Positions 1 to 9,139 of a stretch of DNA of 64,000 nt are shown here, piece by piece (within the stretch, counting starts at the first letter, position 1; every line of letters starts with the position of its first letter). A program made the position numbers and the translations under genes. The stretch is from Chloroflexota bacterium. GTDB taxonomy: Bacteria > Chloroflexota > Anaerolineae > Promineifilales > Promineifilaceae. Location: contig JAKEFB010000042.1 of NCBI GenBank assembly GCA_022616275.1, forward strand, positions 62,001-126,000. Direction: 5' to 3'. Below the pieces are notes generated by a model. The model worked only from the letters and a program-made list of their open reading frames with translations, was not told the DNA's origin and searched no databases.

Positions 1-554
1 TTGTTGCGGATCACCAGGTTGGCCAGGGCCAGGCGGTGGTTGACGCTCCAGGCAACGATGCCAAAGTCGCTGTAATTTTGAATGGTAAAGCCGCTAATGG
101 TGACGTCCGAGACGAAAGGATCAGGTTCGCTAAAGGTGGTCTGAAAGGCGGCGTAGAGCGAGCCCTGGCCGTCCAGGACGGCGGCCTCGCCCGGCCGGGC
201 GGCAAAAGTGATGGGGTTGCCCGGCTGGCCGGAATGGCTGAGGGTGACGGCCTCGTGATAGGTCCCGGCCCGGACGTACACGGTGTCGCCAGGTTCCAGC
301 GTATCGGCCGCGTGTTGGATGGTGCGCCAGGGCTGGTCCAGCGCGCCGGGGTTGGCGTCGTCGCCATTGATAGCCACGTAGTAGGTGTTGCCCGGGGGAA
401 GGGTGAGGACAGCCGTGGGCGCCAGGCCGGCCGGGACCATAACGGTCGTCCCTCCCGAGGCCGTGGTGGGGGCAGCCGGAGTAGCCTGGGACCGGCAGGC
501 GGTCACAAGAACCATCAGGCTGAGGAAGTAAATCAAACGCCATTTGAGTAGCAT
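1..554 (-). CDS. Secreted lipoprotein with right-handed beta-helix (pectate-lyase-like) domain, 3' end outside window
   Basis: The frame opens at an ATG at 554 and stays open to the window edge, so the C-terminus is missing. Residues 1-19 form a short basic start and a hydrophobic core ending in a lipobox (LVTAC, lipidated Cys20), followed by an Ala/Thr/Pro-rich linker. From about residue 45 the text YYVAINGDDANPG, then PWRTIQHAADTLEPGDTVYV and AGTYHEAV, is the usual opening of a DUF1565/pectate-lyase-like parallel beta-helix. Such proteins sit on the cell surface and often bind or cut polysaccharide, but no catalytic residues are visible in the available part, so the substrate is unknown. 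Two other frames are open over this stretch; only this one gives a lipobox and a recognisable domain. Confidence 0.8.
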   Translation of the reverse strand, partial: MLLKWRLIYFLSLMVLVTACRSQATPAAPTTASGGTTVMVPAGLAPTAVLTLPPGNTYYVAINGDDANPGALDQPWRTIQHAADTLEPGDTVYVRAGTYHEAVTLSHSGQPGNPITFAARPGEAAVLDGQGSLYAAFQTTFSEPDPFVSDVTISGFTIQNYSDFGIVAWSVNHRLALANLVIRN

Positions 555-595
555 CTTTTCGCCTATATTAGACATTATCGGAATTAGCGTTTGAT

Positions 596-652
596 AACCT
601 CCCGGAGGTTTGACATTAGAAGTTGGCAGTAGACATTAACCTCCGGGAGGTT
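596..652. repeat. Pair of 15-bp palindromes AACCTCC(C/G)GGAGGTT
   Basis: Two near-palindromic 15-mers lie at 596-610 and 638-652, separated by 27 bases. The same arrangement with a recognisably similar 27-base spacer is found at 10539-10595, together with a third, degenerate copy at 10512. It is a dispersed intergenic repeat family and could fold as small hairpins between the two minus-strand genes. Confidence 0.8.
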
Positions 653-667
653 ATTTCCGATAAACTA

Positions 668-2293
668 TCACCGCCGCACCAGCGGCAGGTAGAGGCGCGC
701 GCCGCCGCTCAAAGCCCAGACCTGGCCATCGTAACTGGCGGCGATGATCTCCAGCGAACCGTCTCCATCCAGGTCGGCCACGGCCGGCGAGGCAATCGTT
801 CGTGGGCCAAGCTGAAAGCTCCACTCTTCCGCCCCGGTGGCCCCGTCGTAGGCGTGAATCTTGCCGTAACAGCCGGTGGTCAGCAAGACTTCGAGCTGGC
901 CATCGCCATCCACGTCGGCCACGGCCACCGAACCACGGACGTTGCCCTCAGTGTCGCCGAAGTTATGCTCCCAGGCAATATCCCCGTCTCCCTCCAGAGC
1001 AATAATGCCGCCGCTGACCGGGTCGCACAGGCCATAGTTGGCCGTGCCCTGCGTGGTGCCGATGCCATAGCCGGTGACCACCAGGGGTGGATTGGCAACC
1101 GGTAGGAGAGCGACAGACGATTTCCAATCATCCCGGCTCTCGGTCCAGCCAGGCGTAAACTGGACCGTTCCGGCGGCCATGTCGGCGTTGAGCCCGACGG
1201 CCGAAATACGCGCCTCCGTGCCGATGGTCCAGTCTGGCATCCAGCCAAAGACGGCCGTTGGCCCGCTGCCAAAGTTGGCCACCAGCGGCGAGCTCCGAAT
1301 CACCGAGGGAGCGTCGGCCGGCACGGTCGGGTCTAGCGTACGGATGTCAAAGCCGTGGCTGATGATGGTATGGTTGGGTTGCCGCCAGGCGACGAGCAGT
1401 TGCGCACCCCAGGAACCCATGATGATCGCCAACCGTGCCTGCCCGTCGCCAGGGTCCAGGTCGGCAATGGCCGGCTCGGCCGAGTCCAGCTTATAGGGGT
1501 AATCATAGGACCACAGGGGCGGGTTCACCCCGCTGGCCTGGGCGGCAAAGACCAGCAGCGAGCCGCCGTTGGTAGAGCCGGGGCAGCCCACTCCTAACTG
1601 GCAATCGGTGACGACAATGACTTCCTGGAGACCGTCTCCTTCCAGGTCGGCGACCATCGGCCCGGCTTCAATAAAGCGGTTACTCTGGTATTCCCAGATG
1701 AGCTGGCCGGTACTCCCTTTCAGGGCGCGGACGTAACCATCCTTGGACGTAAAGAGGACGTCGGGCAGGGTGTCGCCGTCGGCGTCGGCCAGGGCGGCGC
1801 TATACTGGTCAACGCCCCATTGGCCGGCCGTGGCCGTGGCCGTATAGACCCACATGGCCTCCACCGGCGGGACCTGCCCCGGCCGGTCCTGGAGGGCGAT
1901 GACCCGGTCGGCCTCGCCGCTGTTGTCGGGGGTGGTGACGACAACTTCCTGCGTGCCGTCCCCGTCCAGGTCGGCAATGGGAAAGGAGGCGTACCAGCGG
2001 TAGGTGGAGAAGTCGGCCGGGGGGGCGGTGACCTGGTAGGTCCAGCGGACGATAGGGCCGCTGTTGGGGTTGATGTTGCCAGCGCCGGGGGCGACACCGC
2101 TGTGAAGGGCGTCACGGTGGAACATCGGCCAGGAGCCGGCTCCGCCGCCGGTGGCCAGGATTCTACCGGTGAGCAGTCCCAGGCAGACGGCCGCTAACAG
2201 AGGCACAAGTGCGGCTCGTATTCTCGTCCGGCGGCGGGGCAAAGGTTTGTCGTACTGCTTAACTTGGGTGGTCATCGTTATAACTTGCTCCAT
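668..2293 (-). CDS. FG-GAP/VCBS repeat secreted protein
   Basis: 541 residues. A basic start (RRRTRIR) and a hydrophobic segment at about residues 27-45 form a signal peptide or anchor. The body carries at least six FG-GAP/VCBS-type units with acidic calcium-binding loops, for example IADLDGDGTQEVVVTT, VADLEGDGLQEVIVVTD, VADVDGDGQLEVLLTTG and VADLDGDGSLEIIAAS, which predicts an extracellular beta-propeller. The last residues, YLPLVRR, resemble a C-terminal motif common on Chloroflexota surface proteins. The next Met at residue 7 (2275) is an alternative start; neither has a strong ribosome site. No enzyme active site is seen, so a binding or structural role is inferred. Confidence 0.88.
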   Translation of the reverse strand: MEQVITMTTQVKQYDKPLPRRRTRIRAALVPLLAAVCLGLLTGRILATGGGAGSWPMFHRDALHSGVAPGAGNINPNSGPIVRWTYQVTAPPADFSTYRWYASFPIADLDGDGTQEVVVTTPDNSGEADRVIALQDRPGQVPPVEAMWVYTATATAGQWGVDQYSAALADADGDTLPDVLFTSKDGYVRALKGSTGQLIWEYQSNRFIEAGPMVADLEGDGLQEVIVVTDCQLGVGCPGSTNGGSLLVFAAQASGVNPPLWSYDYPYKLDSAEPAIADLDPGDGQARLAIIMGSWGAQLLVAWRQPNHTIISHGFDIRTLDPTVPADAPSVIRSSPLVANFGSGPTAVFGWMPDWTIGTEARISAVGLNADMAAGTVQFTPGWTESRDDWKSSVALLPVANPPLVVTGYGIGTTQGTANYGLCDPVSGGIIALEGDGDIAWEHNFGDTEGNVRGSVAVADVDGDGQLEVLLTTGCYGKIHAYDGATGAEEWSFQLGPRTIASPAVADLDGDGSLEIIAASYDGQVWALSGGARLYLPLVRR

Positions 2294-2490
2294 TTTGCTC
2301 TTTGAGTTTCACATGGCAGCTTCACTGCTGTCTGCTCTCCGACCTCAGAGGGTGGCTGAAAGCGAACTGGCTTCAGTGTGCGCCAGAATTCGTCCCGGTG
2401 TCATGAGCCAATGTCCCGGTTCAAACGGGAAATATGTCCCACCTTGACGACTGCTTAACGCGGGCGTACACTAAGCTTGAGGAGTAGCCG

Positions 2491-4644
2491 ATGGTCGCTG
2501 AAATGGGTTCTAAAGTTAAACCGGGACAAGCGTTGCAGCCGGTTGTCTATTACCTCCTGCGACCTGTCCGCTTGTTTCAAGCCTACGACAGAAGCAATTT
2601 GCGCCAGGACCTGGCCGCCGGCGGCACCGTGGCTGTCCTTCTACTCCCCCAGGCCATTGCCTTCACCTTAATTGCCGAGCTGCCGCCGGAAATGGGGCTG
2701 TATGCGGCCGTCATCGGGGCCATCGTCGCGGCTCTGTGGGGCTCTTCCAACCAGAACCACACCGGCCCGGCCAACGCTATCTCGCTGCTGGTCTTATCGG
2801 CGCTAACGCCCATTGCCGTGCCCGGCTCGCCGGAATTTATCGTCGCTGCCGGCATGATGGCCGTCATGGTCGGCGTTCTTCAACTGGTGATGGGCTTTGC
2901 CCGGCTGGGCGTGCTGGTCAATTTTGTTTCCCATTCCGTCATCGTCGGCTTTACTGGCGGCGCCGGCCTCCTGATCGCCTTCAAACAGTTGCGCCCCCTG
3001 CTGGGAACGACTTTCCCGGACAACAACGTCGTCGAGACCGTCCAGGGGGCACTCCGCACCCTGCCGGAAACGCACCTGCCCACGGCCGCCGTGGGCCTGG
3101 GCGTGATCGTTTTGCTGGTTGTGCTGAAAATTGTCCGGCGCAAGGTGCCGGGCGCTTTAATAGCCATGCTGGTTGCTTCCCTCGCGGTCGTTGTCTTCCG
3201 GCTGGACGAGCGCGGTGTCGCCGTCATTGGCGAGTTGCCCAGGAGTTTGCCGCCGGTAGCCGACTTGCCGCTGTTTAACCTGAATTTTATTGCCCAACTG
3301 TCCACCGGCGCGCTGGCTGTGGGGGCCATTGGCCTGGTAGAGACGATGGCCATTGCTCGCTCCCTGGCCACCCAGACCGGCCAGCGGCTGGACAGCAACC
3401 AGGAATTTGTCGGCCAGGGGTTGTTCAACGTTGCGGCCGGCTTTCTGTCTGGTTATCCGGGGGCTGGCTCCTTTTCCCGCTCGGCCGTCAACTTCAACGC
3501 CGGAGCCAGAACGCCGCTGGCTTCGGTCTTTTCCGGCCTTTTCGTCCTGGTAGCCATGTTTGTCCTGGGTCCGCTGGCCGCTTATCTGCCCCGGGCGGCG
3601 CTGGCCGGTGTGCTCATTATCGTCGCCTTCAACATGATTCACCGCGAGGAGATTGCCCGTATCTGGCGCGGCGCGCGGGGCGACGCCATCATTATGCTGG
3701 TGACTTTTCTGGGCACTCTCTTTCTGGCCATAGAGTTTGCTGTCCTGCTAGGTATTTTGCTATCCTTTGCCCTGTACATTATGCGGACCAGCACCCCCCG
3801 CGTTCAGGCCGTTATGCCCGACGATGACTTTCGTCACTTCCTCCACCAGCCGGACAAGCCCTGCTGCCCGCAGTTGGGCGTCATAGACGTCCTGGGCGAC
3901 CTCTACTTCGGGGCGGTCAATCACGTGGAAGAGGCCATTCACCAACACCTGACTCGCTATCCTGACCAGCGCTTTTTGTTGATCCGGATGCACAACGTCA
4001 ATCACTGTGATTTCAGCGGCATCCATATGCTGGAGAGCGTGGTCCGCCTCTACCGCGACCGGGGTGGCGACGTCTTCCTGGTCCGGGTCAGCCCGCCGGT
4101 GAAAAAGCTGATGCATTCCACCAGCTTTGACACCTTCCTGGGCCAGGACCACTTTTTGTCTGAAGACCGGGCCATTGATTATCTCTTTCACCGGGTGTTG
4201 GACCCGTCCATCTGTATTTACGAATGCCCGGTGCGGGCCTTCAAGGAGTGCCAGAACCTGCCCAAGCATTTTTACCCCCAGGCGGTGGCCATTTTGCGCC
4301 CGGCCCGGGTCAAGGAAAACCACGCCGAGGATATTCCCCCCCAGGAGTTGCGGCGCCTGTTGCTGGCCGGCGAGCGGCCGGTGACGGTCATAGACGTCCG
4401 CGAGCCGCGCGAGTTTAAGCGAGGCCACATTCCCCAGGCCCAACTGAAGCCCCTGCCCTCGCTGCTTTCGGAAAATATGGAGTTCGCGGAGGATTGCCTG
4501 GTTGTCTTTGTCTGCCGCACCGGCCGGCGCAGCCGGCTGGCAGCCCACCTGCTGCACGAAAAAGGCTGCTGCAAGCACGTGGCTATTTTGCAGGGCGGCA
4601 TGCTGGCCTGGGAAACGGCCGGGTTGCTGGCTGCTGTAGAGTAA
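2491..4644 (+). CDS. SulP-family anion transporter with STAS and C-terminal rhodanese domain
   Basis: 717 residues. Residues ~40-430 are the multi-pass SulP core (about 10-12 membrane segments, with the conserved stretch SGYPGAGSFSRSAVN). A STAS domain follows at ~450-560, with CDFSGIHML around residue 506 where STAS domains carry their phosphorylatable Ser/Thr. A rhodanese domain occupies ~605-717 and keeps a loop cysteine near residue 675 (VFVCRTGRRS). The family imports sulfate, bicarbonate or related anions by symport or exchange. The rhodanese suggests sulfur handling, but the substrate cannot be read from sequence. A ribosome site GAGGAG sits 7 bases before the ATG. glpX starts 3 bases after the stop, so the two are probably co-transcribed. 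Confidence 0.93.
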   Translation: MVAEMGSKVKPGQALQPVVYYLLRPVRLFQAYDRSNLRQDLAAGGTVAVLLLPQAIAFTLIAELPPEMGLYAAVIGAIVAALWGSSNQNHTGPANAISLLVLSALTPIAVPGSPEFIVAAGMMAVMVGVLQLVMGFARLGVLVNFVSHSVIVGFTGGAGLLIAFKQLRPLLGTTFPDNNVVETVQGALRTLPETHLPTAAVGLGVIVLLVVLKIVRRKVPGALIAMLVASLAVVVFRLDERGVAVIGELPRSLPPVADLPLFNLNFIAQLSTGALAVGAIGLVETMAIARSLATQTGQRLDSNQEFVGQGLFNVAAGFLSGYPGAGSFSRSAVNFNAGARTPLASVFSGLFVLVAMFVLGPLAAYLPRAALAGVLIIVAFNMIHREEIARIWRGARGDAIIMLVTFLGTLFLAIEFAVLLGILLSFALYIMRTSTPRVQAVMPDDDFRHFLHQPDKPCCPQLGVIDVLGDLYFGAVNHVEEAIHQHLTRYPDQRFLLIRMHNVNHCDFSGIHMLESVVRLYRDRGGDVFLVRVSPPVKKLMHSTSFDTFLGQDHFLSEDRAIDYLFHRVLDPSICIYECPVRAFKECQNLPKHFYPQAVAILRPARVKENHAEDIPPQELRRLLLAGERPVTVIDVREPREFKRGHIPQAQLKPLPSLLSENMEFAEDCLVVFVCRTGRRSRLAAHLLHEKGCCKHVAILQGGMLAWETAGLLAAVE

Positions 4645-4647
4645 GGT

Positions 4648-5619
4648 ATGGACGCACTAACCACCCGCAACATCGGCCTGGACCTGATCCGTGTCACCGA
4701 GGCGACGGCGTTGAGCGCCGCCCGCTGGAGTGGGCTGGGCATGCGTGACGGCGCTCACCACGCCGCCACTCAGGCCATGGTCCGGGCCTTAAGCCAGGCA
4801 GACATTTCCGGCCGGATCGTCATTGGCGAGGAAAGCCGGCTGGGCGAATTTTCTCCGTTGAGCACCAGCAAAAGGGTGGGCACCGGCAACGGCCCACCCC
4901 TGGACGTGGTCGTAGACCCGATTGACGGGACCAACCTGGTGGTCAAGGGGCACCCCGGGGCCATTTCCCTGGTCGCGGTTGCCCCGGCCGGGGCGATGTG
5001 GTCGCCCGACCCGGCGGCCATCTACATGGATAAGATCGTCGTGGACCGCGACGCGGCCGAGGTCCTGGTGCAGGAGTGCATGGACGCGCCGGCCGCCTGG
5101 ACGCTGGCCCTGCTGGCCCGGGTGAAGAAAGTGCCGGTGCGCGATTTAACGGTTATCGTCCTGGACCGGCCGCGCCACCGCGACCTGATCGAGGAAATTC
5201 GCGCCGCCGGGGCGCGGGTCGTGTTGCGTTCCGAGGGCGACGCCGAGGGGGCGTTGGAGGCGGCCTTGCCCAACGCGGAGGCGGACATGTTGATGGGCAT
5301 TGGCGGCGTCTCCGAGGGGGTGATTGCCGCCTGCGCCGTCAAAGCTCTGGGTGGGGCCATGCTTGGCCGGCTGGCCCCGCAGAGCGAAGAGGAGAAAGAA
5401 GCTATTCTGGCGGCGGGGCTGGACATTAACCGGGTCCTGACCTCGGACGAGCTGGTGGCCAGCAATGAAGTTTACTTTGCCGCTACGGGGATCACCAGTG
5501 GCCCCTTGCTATCCGGGGTGCGCTTTTTGGGCCGCCGCGCGGAGACCCACTCCCTGCTGCTGCGAGCCGAGACCGGCACGCGCCGCTTCATCCAGGCTGA
5601 GCACCTGGTGGCGGACTAG
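4648..5619 (+). CDS. glpX: Fructose-1,6-bisphosphatase class II (GlpX)
   Basis: 323 residues, the usual GlpX length. The lithium-sensitive phosphatase motif is present as DVVVDPIDGTN at residues ~86-96, with the upstream acidic metal site IGEESRLGEF and the family start RVTEATALSAARWSGLG. It hydrolyses fructose 1,6-bisphosphate to fructose 6-phosphate in gluconeogenesis. Some family members also take sedoheptulose bisphosphate, which cannot be excluded. It starts 3 bases after the SulP stop codon and probably relies on read-through or coupling, since no separate ribosome site is evident. Linkage to an anion transporter is unusual but has no obvious mechanistic meaning. Confidence 0.95.
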   Translation: MDALTTRNIGLDLIRVTEATALSAARWSGLGMRDGAHHAATQAMVRALSQADISGRIVIGEESRLGEFSPLSTSKRVGTGNGPPLDVVVDPIDGTNLVVKGHPGAISLVAVAPAGAMWSPDPAAIYMDKIVVDRDAAEVLVQECMDAPAAWTLALLARVKKVPVRDLTVIVLDRPRHRDLIEEIRAAGARVVLRSEGDAEGALEAALPNAEADMLMGIGGVSEGVIAACAVKALGGAMLGRLAPQSEEEKEAILAAGLDINRVLTSDELVASNEVYFAATGITSGPLLSGVRFLGRRAETHSLLLRAETGTRRFIQAEHLVAD

Positions 5620-5664
5620 GGACGACGGACGATGGACGACGGACGACAGACGATGGACGATGGA
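5620..5664. repeat. Degenerate GACGACGGAC tandem repeat
   Basis: A run of GACGACGGAC/GACGATGGAC units fills the gap between convergent glpX and the subtilase gene. Related runs occur at 10478-10507 and 53366-53392. It is a low-complexity intergenic repeat with no visible coding function. Confidence 0.7.
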
Positions 5665-5674
5665 GTCTGCCGGC

Positions 5675-8191
5675 TTACTCAATCTGGTTGATGTCTAGAA
5701 CCATTTTTACGGCAGCGTAGGCGTCTACGACGCCGTAGCCGACGGCGTTGTTGGGGATGGCGCTGCCGGCGGCGCAGGAGGATGGCGCGCCGCTGTACGG
5801 TTGGGCGGTGGCGATTAAGATCTCCTCGGTCCGCTCAATATCTCCCACCAGGGCCGGGGCGGCCGACCAGAGGAGGGTGACGACGCCAGCCACGTGCGGC
5901 CCGGCCATCGAGGTGCCGTCCAAATGGGTATACGTGCTGTTGGGAAAGGCGGACAGAATTTCTACCCCAGGAGCGACAATGTCAGGCTTGGTCCGGCCGC
6001 TGCCGTCGGCGGTGACCGGGCCCTGGCTGCTGAAGAAAGCCAGATTACCGACCGGATCAATAGCCCCCACGGAAAAAACCTCGTCGTAAATGGCCAGAGG
6101 ATCGCGCACGCTGCCGCAAGACGGCCCTTCGTTGCCGGCCGAGACGATGACGAAGATGCCGGCGGCGCGCAGCGCCCGGACAGCCGGCAATAGCGAGTTG
6201 GCGTCGCAGCCTTCCAGTTCTTCCGGGCAGCCCCAGGAGTTATTCAGCACGTGGGCCGAGCGGGTGGGGTCGCCATCGCTGAACGGGTCGCCGCCCAGGG
6301 GGAAGGGGGCCAGCAAAAATTGCAGGCAGTCCAGGTAGAGAGCCGGGTTGCCCAGGTTGCGGGCCAGGTTAACGCAGCCCAACCACTCCGCGCCGGGCGC
6401 TACCCCGGTGCTGGCCCCCACGATGGAACCCAGGGTGTGAGTGCCGTGGCCGCCAATGTCTACGGGGGTGGCGCTGTGGTTCCAGGGGTCGAACCAGTTG
6501 TAGTTGTCGTTGCCGCCCCGGCCGCGATAAGCCTGGGCCAGTTCCGGGTGGTCGCCCTGCACGCCAGAATCAGACTGGCCGACGACAACCCCTTCGCCGG
6601 TAACGCCAAATTCCTGCCAGACACGGTCGGCGCCAATGAAGGTCAGGTTCCAATCGGGCGTGACCGGCGGCGTGGCGTCGCCGCTGGAGGCCGGTGGAAT
6701 GTCCGGCAGGGGGCGCAAAATGGGGTTGGGGATGATCCGGTCCACCTCCGGCCGGGAGGCCAGCCACAGGCGCACCGCCGGGCCGCCTTCGACGGCGATG
6801 GCATTGACCAGGTAGTAAGGGGTGTAATCCAGGCCCAACCGATCCAGTTGTTGGCGGAGGCCAGCCTGGGTGGTGTCGGCGTGGTTGACCAGCGTGTCGT
6901 AGACGAATTGGCGGCGGGCGTCGTAATCGCCCATACCGGCCGCGGCCGAGACGTCGGCCTGGTCCTTGAGGATGACGAACAACTGCTCGCCGTAAAACCC
7001 CGGCTGCCCGGCCAGGCCGTATATGGCCAGCCCGGCCAGGAGGGCCAGCGCCGCCCCGGCGGCCAGCAAAGGACCGGGCCGGCTGTGGGCCAGGCGATGG
7101 CGCAGGAAGAAGAGCGGCAAGCCCAAAAACCAGCCCAGGAACATGGCGACGATGGCCGCGGCAAAGGCCCACTGGATAATTTCGCCTTCCCCGACCAGGT
7201 AGAGGGTCAACTCATCCGGGTCAATAAACAGGGCCGGCGTGGCCGCCGCCAGCCCGACCAGCAGCCCGACGGCCGGCCAGCTTACCGCGGAGTCCCTGGC
7301 CCGGCCGAGCTGGGCCAGCCCGGCTACGGCCCAGCCCAGGGCTGGCAGACTGAACATGAGGAGCAGTTGCAGGCCGTGGTAGCCGAAGCCGGTGGCCAGG
7401 ATGAGCAGCGCCGCCCCGGTGGCCAGGCCGCCCAGGGTGACATCCCAGCCCGGGCCGGTGGAGGTGTCGTGAATGGCGGGCAGCAGAACGCGGCCGAGGA
7501 TCAGCCCGGCGGCCAAGCCCAGCAGCAGCCCGGTGGCCAGGTTCAGCGCCGTGTCGAGCAGGGAGCCTAACGCCCCCCAGGCCAGCCAGGGAATGGCCAG
7601 AACGGCGGCGAGCAAGAGGGGCAGGGATAAATAGCGCAACGCCTGGCCCGGCCGCATACCCAGAGAGAGCAGCGGGGGCGCAGCAGCGCGCCGGCCCCGC
7701 CGCCAGAGCCAGAGGACCAGGAGGGCCAGGCCGACCAATAGCAGGATGATTTGTAGCAGATTAGCCATTTGCACGGCCGGCGGCTGGACGAAGCCCACCG
7801 GGGCCAGCAGCAGCAGGAAAAGGGTGGCCAGCGTCCAGGCCTGGAAGACGGCCCGGTAGCGCGGCCGGGGCCAGCGCCAGGCCATCAAGCCCAGGGGAAT
7901 GAGCAGAAATAGCCCCTGCCCGGCCGAGATCAGCGGCCAGGCCCAGAACAGCCAGGTGCCGCCAAGCTGCAAGACAAACTGCTCGACCGTCCAGGCGAAG
8001 AGGTGGATCAGGGTCGAGACGAGAACAATCCCCAGGAAGCCCAGGGCTACCAGGACCAGGCTTAACCAGTCGGGCCCGGCGTTGAGGGGAGGAGGGGGGG
8101 AGGGGGAGACGGGGAGAGGGGGAGACGTCTCCCCTTCTCTACTTGTCTCACCGTCTTCTTGTAGGGGGCCTGTATTGCTAACAACAGTCAT
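5675..8191 (-). CDS. Membrane-embedded S8 (subtilisin-like) serine protease with polytopic N-terminus
   Basis: 838 residues. After a Pro/Ser/Glu-rich low-complexity start come about ten hydrophobic segments (~45-390), then a propeptide-like region (DQADVSAAAGMGDYDARRQ), then an S8 peptidase domain (~515-835). The catalytic triad is intact: Asp in QSDSGVQGDH (~540), His in GGHGTHTLG (~583) and Ser in DGTSMAGPHVAG (~760); the oxyanion Asn lies in NNSWGCPE. The protease domain is predicted to be extracytoplasmic. Fusion of subtilase to a large multi-pass membrane domain is uncommon. The first ~35 residues are encoded by a C/T-rich intergenic-type repeat and the ribosome site is weak, so the true start may be further in. 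Confidence 0.9.
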   Translation of the reverse strand: MTVVSNTGPLQEDGETSREGETSPPLPVSPSPPPPLNAGPDWLSLVLVALGFLGIVLVSTLIHLFAWTVEQFVLQLGGTWLFWAWPLISAGQGLFLLIPLGLMAWRWPRPRYRAVFQAWTLATLFLLLLAPVGFVQPPAVQMANLLQIILLLVGLALLVLWLWRRGRRAAAPPLLSLGMRPGQALRYLSLPLLLAAVLAIPWLAWGALGSLLDTALNLATGLLLGLAAGLILGRVLLPAIHDTSTGPGWDVTLGGLATGAALLILATGFGYHGLQLLLMFSLPALGWAVAGLAQLGRARDSAVSWPAVGLLVGLAAATPALFIDPDELTLYLVGEGEIIQWAFAAAIVAMFLGWFLGLPLFFLRHRLAHSRPGPLLAAGAALALLAGLAIYGLAGQPGFYGEQLFVILKDQADVSAAAGMGDYDARRQFVYDTLVNHADTTQAGLRQQLDRLGLDYTPYYLVNAIAVEGGPAVRLWLASRPEVDRIIPNPILRPLPDIPPASSGDATPPVTPDWNLTFIGADRVWQEFGVTGEGVVVGQSDSGVQGDHPELAQAYRGRGGNDNYNWFDPWNHSATPVDIGGHGTHTLGSIVGASTGVAPGAEWLGCVNLARNLGNPALYLDCLQFLLAPFPLGGDPFSDGDPTRSAHVLNNSWGCPEELEGCDANSLLPAVRALRAAGIFVIVSAGNEGPSCGSVRDPLAIYDEVFSVGAIDPVGNLAFFSSQGPVTADGSGRTKPDIVAPGVEILSAFPNSTYTHLDGTSMAGPHVAGVVTLLWSAAPALVGDIERTEEILIATAQPYSGAPSSCAAGSAIPNNAVGYGVVDAYAAVKMVLDINQIE

Positions 8192-8245
8192 AGGGAAGCC
8201 TTAGGTGTTTTTGAATAACAAACAGTAATTGCTAAGCGTGATCTT

Positions 8246-9022
8246 TCATAAGCCTTGTTCGCTCAGCCAACTGACGATGCGGCCGGCGACGGTTGGCCAG
8301 TGAGCTTCGAGCATCATATCGTGGGCGACCGGAAAGGTTTCCAGTTGGGTGTGGTAGGCCCGGGCCAGGGCTTCGTTGACTTTACGGGGAATAGAACTAT
8401 CTCTTTCGCCGCCAACCACCAGCAGCGGCGTTTTAATTCGTTCCGGTTGGGGCTTGTCGAACATCATAATGTCTAAAAGGGCGCGGAACGATTCATTGCC
8501 CATGCGGGCAAAGTAATCGCGGACCTGGCTGCGAGGCATGTCGGCCGAGAAGAAGGCATCCTCGAAAGCCGGGCGAGCGTGGAGCATATTGAAGGTCAGG
8601 AATGTTTTCAGCAGGGGGATAGGGTAATGCAATATCATCTTCATAGATGCGGCGGCCATGCCCTGTATTGGGGAGGAAGCGAGCAGCACGCCGGCCAGCG
8701 CCAGATGTGTTTCCAGGTATTTCTGGACAACAACACCGCCCAGGGAGTGGCCAATTAATACCGGCGGTTGGGGCGAGGTGGCAACAACCGTGGCCACGTC
8801 TTCGACGTAATCGGCAATACGCCACTTGTTAATTTGTTCATGACCCGCACTCCGGCCGTGGCCGCGCAAACTGAGCGCGCAGGCCGTGTAGCCCTGTTCG
8901 GCAAAATAAGGCAGGAAGTGCTCGTCCCAGCACCAGGCGCCGTGGTAGCCGCCGTGGACACAGAGAATGGAGACCGGCCGGGCGTTGGCTGGAGGAGTAC
9001 GGGTGATAACCTCAAGCTGCAT
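8246..9022 (-). CDS. Alpha/beta-fold hydrolase
   Basis: 258 residues with the complete fold layout: an oxyanion region LCVHGGYHGAWCW, the nucleophile elbow GHSLGG (Ser ~93), the acid in GGERDSSIP and the catalytic His in VAHDMML near the C-terminus. It has no signal peptide and is probably cytoplasmic. Family members include esterases, lipases and lactonases, so the substrate is not predictable. It is divergent from the FAD oxidoreductase at 9140, and the 117-base gap between them must hold both promoters. Confidence 0.88.
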   Translation of the reverse strand: MQLEVITRTPPANARPVSILCVHGGYHGAWCWDEHFLPYFAEQGYTACALSLRGHGRSAGHEQINKWRIADYVEDVATVVATSPQPPVLIGHSLGGVVVQKYLETHLALAGVLLASSPIQGMAAASMKMILHYPIPLLKTFLTFNMLHARPAFEDAFFSADMPRSQVRDYFARMGNESFRALLDIMMFDKPQPERIKTPLLVVGGERDSSIPRKVNEALARAYHTQLETFPVAHDMMLEAHWPTVAGRIVSWLSEQGL

Positions 9023-9139
9023 TGGTTGTCTCTACTCATCAATCAGTGCATTTTGAGTATAATCTGATCATGCGGTCTACGCTAAATATGGAAACGTTGC
9101 GGTTTAAGCGACATATAGAAGGATAGGAAAGGAGTTATT

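Noticed and set aside
6251-7570. 439-codon open frame on the + strand
   Set aside because: It is antisense to the subtilase gene, is Gly/Gln/Arg-rich with no fold pattern, and results from GC-biased codons.
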